Origin: an uncultured Lachnospiraceae bacterium
GTDB taxonomy: Bacteria; Bacillota; Clostridia; Lachnospirales; Lachnospiraceae
DNA: 64,000 bases
Assembly: GCA_934401915.1 (NCBI GenBank)
Contig: CAKRSV010000002.1
Location: 62,001 to 126,000, forward strand
Reading direction: 5' to 3'
The translations under genes were made by a program, and so were the position numbers. The notes below the pieces were generated by a model. That model was not told where the DNA came from. It saw nothing but the letters and a program-made list of their open reading frames with translations, and ran no database searches. Shown here in pieces: positions 60,773-64,000 of the stretch (position 1 is its first letter; every line of letters begins with the position of its first letter).

Positions 60773-62563
60773 TTGAAAAAGTTATCAAGTTATATCTGGG
60801 AGTGCCGCTGGACCTATCTGGTCGCGGTACTGTCGCTTCTGATCGCGGTGACGCTCGATATGCTTTCACCGAGGCTGACCGCCAGCGTGGTGGACGATGT
60901 CATCGTGGGAGGAGATATCGGCAGGCTGAAATACCTGCTGCTCGGATTTCTGGGCATCGGCATCGGAAGATGCACATTCCAGTATCTGAAGGAATATCTG
61001 TTTGACTGCAACGGTTCACGGATATCCAGCAATATGAGAAGGGATCTTTTCCGGCATATCCAGAGTCTTTCAGCGGATTTCTTTGACCGGACGAATACGG
61101 GAGAGCTGATGGCGAGAGTGAAGGAGGACATCGACCGGATCTGGGATGCGCTCGGCTATGTGAGCATGCTGCTGATCGAGGTGGCATATCACACGACGAT
61201 CATTCTGGTCTGTATGTATGTGCTTAACTGGAAGCTGGCGCTTATCCCGACGGCGGCGATGCTGCTGTGCGGCGTGATCGCGGTGGTCATGGAGCGGAAG
61301 CTGGGACAGGTGTATGAGGAGATCAGCGAGGAAAACGCCACGCTCAACACGGTGGCGGAGGAGAATCTGACCGGCGTGCGCACGGTGAAGGCGTTTGCCA
61401 GGGAAAAGTTTGAAATCGGGAAATTCCTTTCCCACAACAAGAGATACTATGACCTGAACATGGAGCAGTCGAAGGTCTTTGTGCGGTACTACCCTTTCTT
61501 TTCAGTGGTGACAAAGGTGCTGCCGCTGCTTACGATCCTGCTCGGTGGAAAATATGTCATCGACGGGGAGATGACGCTGGGACAGATGACCGCGTTCGTG
61601 GAATACTCGACCAACATCGTCTGGCCGATGGAAATGCTGGGCTGGCTGACGAACAGCTTTTCTTCGGCGGTGGCTTCCCATAAGAAAATCCGGAAGATCT
61701 ACGAGGAGAAGCCCAGTATCGTGGAAAAGGAGCATCCGGTAGAGCTTGCCAGGGTACAGGGAAAGGTCTGCTTCGACCATGTATCGTTCCATAAGGCGGA
61801 TATGCATGAAATCCTGCATGACATCTCTTTCACGGTAGAAGCCGGAAAGACACTGGGGATCATGGGTGCGACCGGCGCGGGAAAAACTTCGATCGTCCAG
61901 CTCTTGCAGCGGATGTATGATGCGTCGGAGGGAGCGGTCTTTCTGGACGATGTGGATATCCGGGAGCTGTCGCTGGAGCAGCTTCGGAGCAGCATCAGCT
62001 ATGTGATGCAGGATGTGTTCCTGTTCTCGGAGACGATCAATGAGAATATCAAGCTCGGCAGGAAAGAGAGCATTGATTTTGAGACGGTGCGGAAAGCATC
62101 CGCGGACGCGCAGGCGAGCGGCTTCATCGAGCGGATGGAGCAGATGTACGATACGGTCATCGGAGAGCGCGGAGTTGGTCTTTCCGGCGGTCAGAAGCAG
62201 CGGATCAGCATTGCGCGGGCGCTTGCCAAGAAAAATCCGGTGCTGGTGCTGGATGATTCGACCTCCGCACTCGATATGGAAACGGAGCAGTTGATCCAAA
62301 AGACATTGACTGTTCTGGACAATACGACCAAGATCATTATCGCACACCGCATCAGCGCGGTACGCAACGCCGATGAGATCCTGGTGCTGGAGAATGGATC
62401 GATCGTTGAGAGAGGAACGCATGAGCAACTGATTGACCGTAAAGGTCAATATTATGAAACCTATCTGTCCCAGTACGGCGCCATGCCGGAGAAGGGCGTG
62501 ACGGCGGAAGGACAGACAGAGCAGAGAGAAGGAGGTGAGGCAGATGGCAGTCAACTCCTATAA
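60773..62563 (+). CDS. ABC exporter subunit 1 (heterodimeric multidrug type)
   Basis: 596 residues. An exporter-type membrane domain with about six spans (first: WTYLVAVLSLLIAVTL) is followed by an ATPase domain: Walker A MGATGAGKTSIV, signature VGLSGGQKQR, and Walker B LVLDDSTSALD. The residue after the Walker B Asp is Asp, not the usual catalytic Glu. This is typical of the degenerate-site subunit in heterodimeric exporters such as BmrCD or TM287/288. I place the start at TTG (60773), since GGGGG lies 7 nt upstream and the earlier ATG (60740) has no site. It overlaps the next gene by 20 bp. Confidence 0.9.
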   Translation: MKKLSSYIWECRWTYLVAVLSLLIAVTLDMLSPRLTASVVDDVIVGGDIGRLKYLLLGFLGIGIGRCTFQYLKEYLFDCNGSRISSNMRRDLFRHIQSLSADFFDRTNTGELMARVKEDIDRIWDALGYVSMLLIEVAYHTTIILVCMYVLNWKLALIPTAAMLLCGVIAVVMERKLGQVYEEISEENATLNTVAEENLTGVRTVKAFAREKFEIGKFLSHNKRYYDLNMEQSKVFVRYYPFFSVVTKVLPLLTILLGGKYVIDGEMTLGQMTAFVEYSTNIVWPMEMLGWLTNSFSSAVASHKKIRKIYEEKPSIVEKEHPVELARVQGKVCFDHVSFHKADMHEILHDISFTVEAGKTLGIMGATGAGKTSIVQLLQRMYDASEGAVFLDDVDIRELSLEQLRSSISYVMQDVFLFSETINENIKLGRKESIDFETVRKASADAQASGFIERMEQMYDTVIGERGVGLSGGQKQRISIARALAKKNPVLVLDDSTSALDMETEQLIQKTLTVLDNTTKIIIAHRISAVRNADEILVLENGSIVERGTHEQLIDRKGQYYETYLSQYGAMPEKGVTAEGQTEQREGGEADGSQLL

Positions 62564-64000
62564 GGACGACGAGCAGAGCGTAGAGAGAAGCAAGGCGCAG
62601 ACGCTCAAGAGACTGTTTTCTTATCTGCTTGCGTATAAATGGCAGATCGTGCTGGTGCTGCTGATCATGGGGTATGGCGTGCTGGTCAGTCTGGTCAACC
62701 CGCTGATCATGGAGTCGGCGATCGACGACCACATTGCCCAAAAGGATATGTATGGACTTTTCCGGCTGCTTGGGATCGCACTTGCGATCAATCTGCTTTT
62801 GATAGTGACGGTGAAGATTCGGATGTATGTCATGGCGAAGGTGTGCAACGAGATCCTGCTTACGATCAGACAGGAGCTGTACACGCATATCCAGAAGCTG
62901 GATTTCAGCTTCTTTGACAGCAGACCTACCGGAAAGATATTGTCCCGTATCATAGGCGATATCAATTCCCTGAAGGATGTGCTGTCCAACTGTGTGACGA
63001 CGCTGATACCGGATGGATTTACGATCCTTGCGGTGGTGGCGATCATGTTCTGGAAAAATTCCAGACTGGCGGTAGCGTCGCTTCTGACGATCCCGTTCAT
63101 GGCGATGGGAATGTTTCTGGTAGAGAAAATGGCGCACCCGCGCTGGCAGCTTTTCCGGAAAAAGTCGGCAAACCTCAACGCCTTTCTGCATGAGGATATG
63201 GCGGGAATGAAGATCATCCAGAGCTTCCATGCGCAGAAGGAAACGGAGGAAACGTTTGACACGCTTTTGCAGGAGCACAGACAGTCTTTTGTAAATGCGG
63301 TGCGGATCAGCGACTGCTTTGGTTCGGTGATCGACTTTTCCTGGGCGATCGGATGTATTCTGTTGTATTACACCGGGATCGTGATCCTGGGAACTGACCA
63401 GGTGAGTCTGGGTGTCTTTATCGCATTCGGAACATATCTGAATATGTTCTGGCAGCCGATCCGCAACATCAGCAATTTTTACAACCAGCTTGTGACCAAC
63501 ATTGCCGGGGCGGAGCGGATCTTTGAGATTCTGGATACGGAGCCAGGCATTGCGGACGCTTCACAGGTGCAGGAGATGCCGGCGATCCGGGGAGAAGTGA
63601 CCTTTGACCATGTGACTTTTTCTTACGACGGGCAGGTGAAGGTTCTGGATGATGTGAGCTTCCGGATCAGAGAGGGTGAGACGATCGCCCTGGTGGGGCC
63701 GACCGGCGCCGGTAAATCGACGATCGTGAATCTGATCAGCCGTTTCTATGATGTACAGCAGGGAACGGTCAGCGTGGATGGGATCGACGTCAAAAAGGTT
63801 TCCATCGAAAGTCTGCGGAGGCAGATGGGGATCATGACACAGGATAACTTCCTTTTTTCCGGGACGATCCGGGAGAATATCCGCTATGGAAAGCTGGACG
63901 CCACCGATGAGGAGATCGTTGCTGCGGCAAAGGCGGTCAACGCCCATGGCTTCATCAGTAAGCTGGAGAAGGGGTACGACACCGAGCTTTCCGAGCGGGG
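62544..64000 (+). CDS. ABC exporter subunit 2 (3' end outside window)
   Basis: The open frame runs off the right edge; 485 codons are visible. It starts MAVNSYKDDEQSVERSKAQ after GAAGGAGGTGAGGC and overlaps the previous gene. Six spans are predicted from IVLVLLIMGYGVLVSL onward, with the coupling-helix stretch AHPRWQLFRKKSANLNAFLHE-type (described only in part: MAHPRWQLFRKKSANLNAF). The ATPase begins with Walker A LVGPTGAGKSTIV (~383) and reaches the X-loop TELSERG just before the signature motif. Forms a heterodimer with subunit 1. Whether it has the catalytic Glu lies outside the window. Confidence 0.9.
   Translation, partial: MAVNSYKDDEQSVERSKAQTLKRLFSYLLAYKWQIVLVLLIMGYGVLVSLVNPLIMESAIDDHIAQKDMYGLFRLLGIALAINLLLIVTVKIRMYVMAKVCNEILLTIRQELYTHIQKLDFSFFDSRPTGKILSRIIGDINSLKDVLSNCVTTLIPDGFTILAVVAIMFWKNSRLAVASLLTIPFMAMGMFLVEKMAHPRWQLFRKKSANLNAFLHEDMAGMKIIQSFHAQKETEETFDTLLQEHRQSFVNAVRISDCFGSVIDFSWAIGCILLYYTGIVILGTDQVSLGVFIAFGTYLNMFWQPIRNISNFYNQLVTNIAGAERIFEILDTEPGIADASQVQEMPAIRGEVTFDHVTFSYDGQVKVLDDVSFRIREGETIALVGPTGAGKSTIVNLISRFYDVQQGTVSVDGIDVKKVSIESLRRQMGIMTQDNFLFSGTIRENIRYGKLDATDEEIVAAAKAVNAHGFISKLEKGYDTELSER

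Overview
The window comes from the chromosome of a spore-forming, anaerobic Firmicute, most likely a Lachnospiraceae (Clostridium cluster XIVa) gut-type bacterium. The evidence is the butyrate gene order hbd-bcd-etfB-etfA, an alpha/beta-type small acid-soluble spore protein, an [FeFe]-hydrogenase-like sensor, a TPP riboswitch on an ECF-type thiamine S component, sigma-A-like promoters and AGGAGG-type ribosome binding sites. I saw no rRNA, tRNA, CRISPR array, prophage or intact insertion sequence. The window opens inside hbd and closes inside an ABC exporter gene.

Layout. 1-3.9 kb: end of the crotonyl-CoA to butyryl-CoA module (Hbd, Bcd, EtfBA). 4-8 kb: a YbaK-type tRNA deacylase, MtnA, a class II aldolase and a DHH phosphoesterase, which suggests methylthioribose or 5-deoxyribose salvage. 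8-11.1 kb: a very large TIR-membrane-propeller protein. 11.1-18.7 kb: GlnRS, DUF2225, MocR and TetR regulators, an acidic membrane-anchored protein, DUF6062 and a HAD phosphatase. 18.7-25.1 kb: a maltodextrin-type locus (binding protein, two permeases, MalQ, LacI) behind a promoter with repeated LacI-like operators. 25.1-32 kb: CYTH protein, DJ-1-like protein, spore protein, then an ABC importer with fused permease-ATPase leading into a TM1266-type regulator and a hydrogenase-like chemoreceptor-type sensor. 32-40 kb: proteostasis block tig-clpP-clpX and lon-engB-(AI-2E family). 40-45 kb: hydroxyacid dehydrogenase, VanZ, HdeD-like, thiT, HAD and CPBP genes. 45-52.5 kb: nitrogen assimilation (gltB, gltD, and asnA on the opposite strand). 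53-58.6 kb: a DNA-repair-flavoured region with a radical SAM protein and a DUF4130 partner, an HPr-like protein, and a DinG/XPD helicase carrying an N-terminal Cas4/RecB-like nuclease domain. 59-64 kb: a GH13 glycosidase and a two-subunit ABC exporter behind an attenuated leader peptide.

Most interesting signals. (1) Two near-consensus LexA (SOS) boxes flank the promoter of the radical SAM gene, which suggests that the poorly characterised rSAM/DUF4130 pair is damage-inducible. (2) The leader of the ABC exporter has a sigma-A promoter, a 33-codon ORF with a strong ribosome binding site, two terminator hairpins (one with the ORF stop codon in its loop) and a 10-bp candidate anti-terminator. 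This is the layout of ribosome-mediated attenuation. (3) gltB has two tandem intrinsic terminators between its promoter and its start codon. (4) Several large non-coding inverted repeats (about 192 bp at 25.6 kb and 173 bp at 11.1 kb) are unexplained. (5) Strong hairpins without U-tracts sit between cotranscribed genes (hbd/bcd, binding protein/permease, malQ/lacI). All calls come from reading the sequence and from memory of the families. No database search was run.
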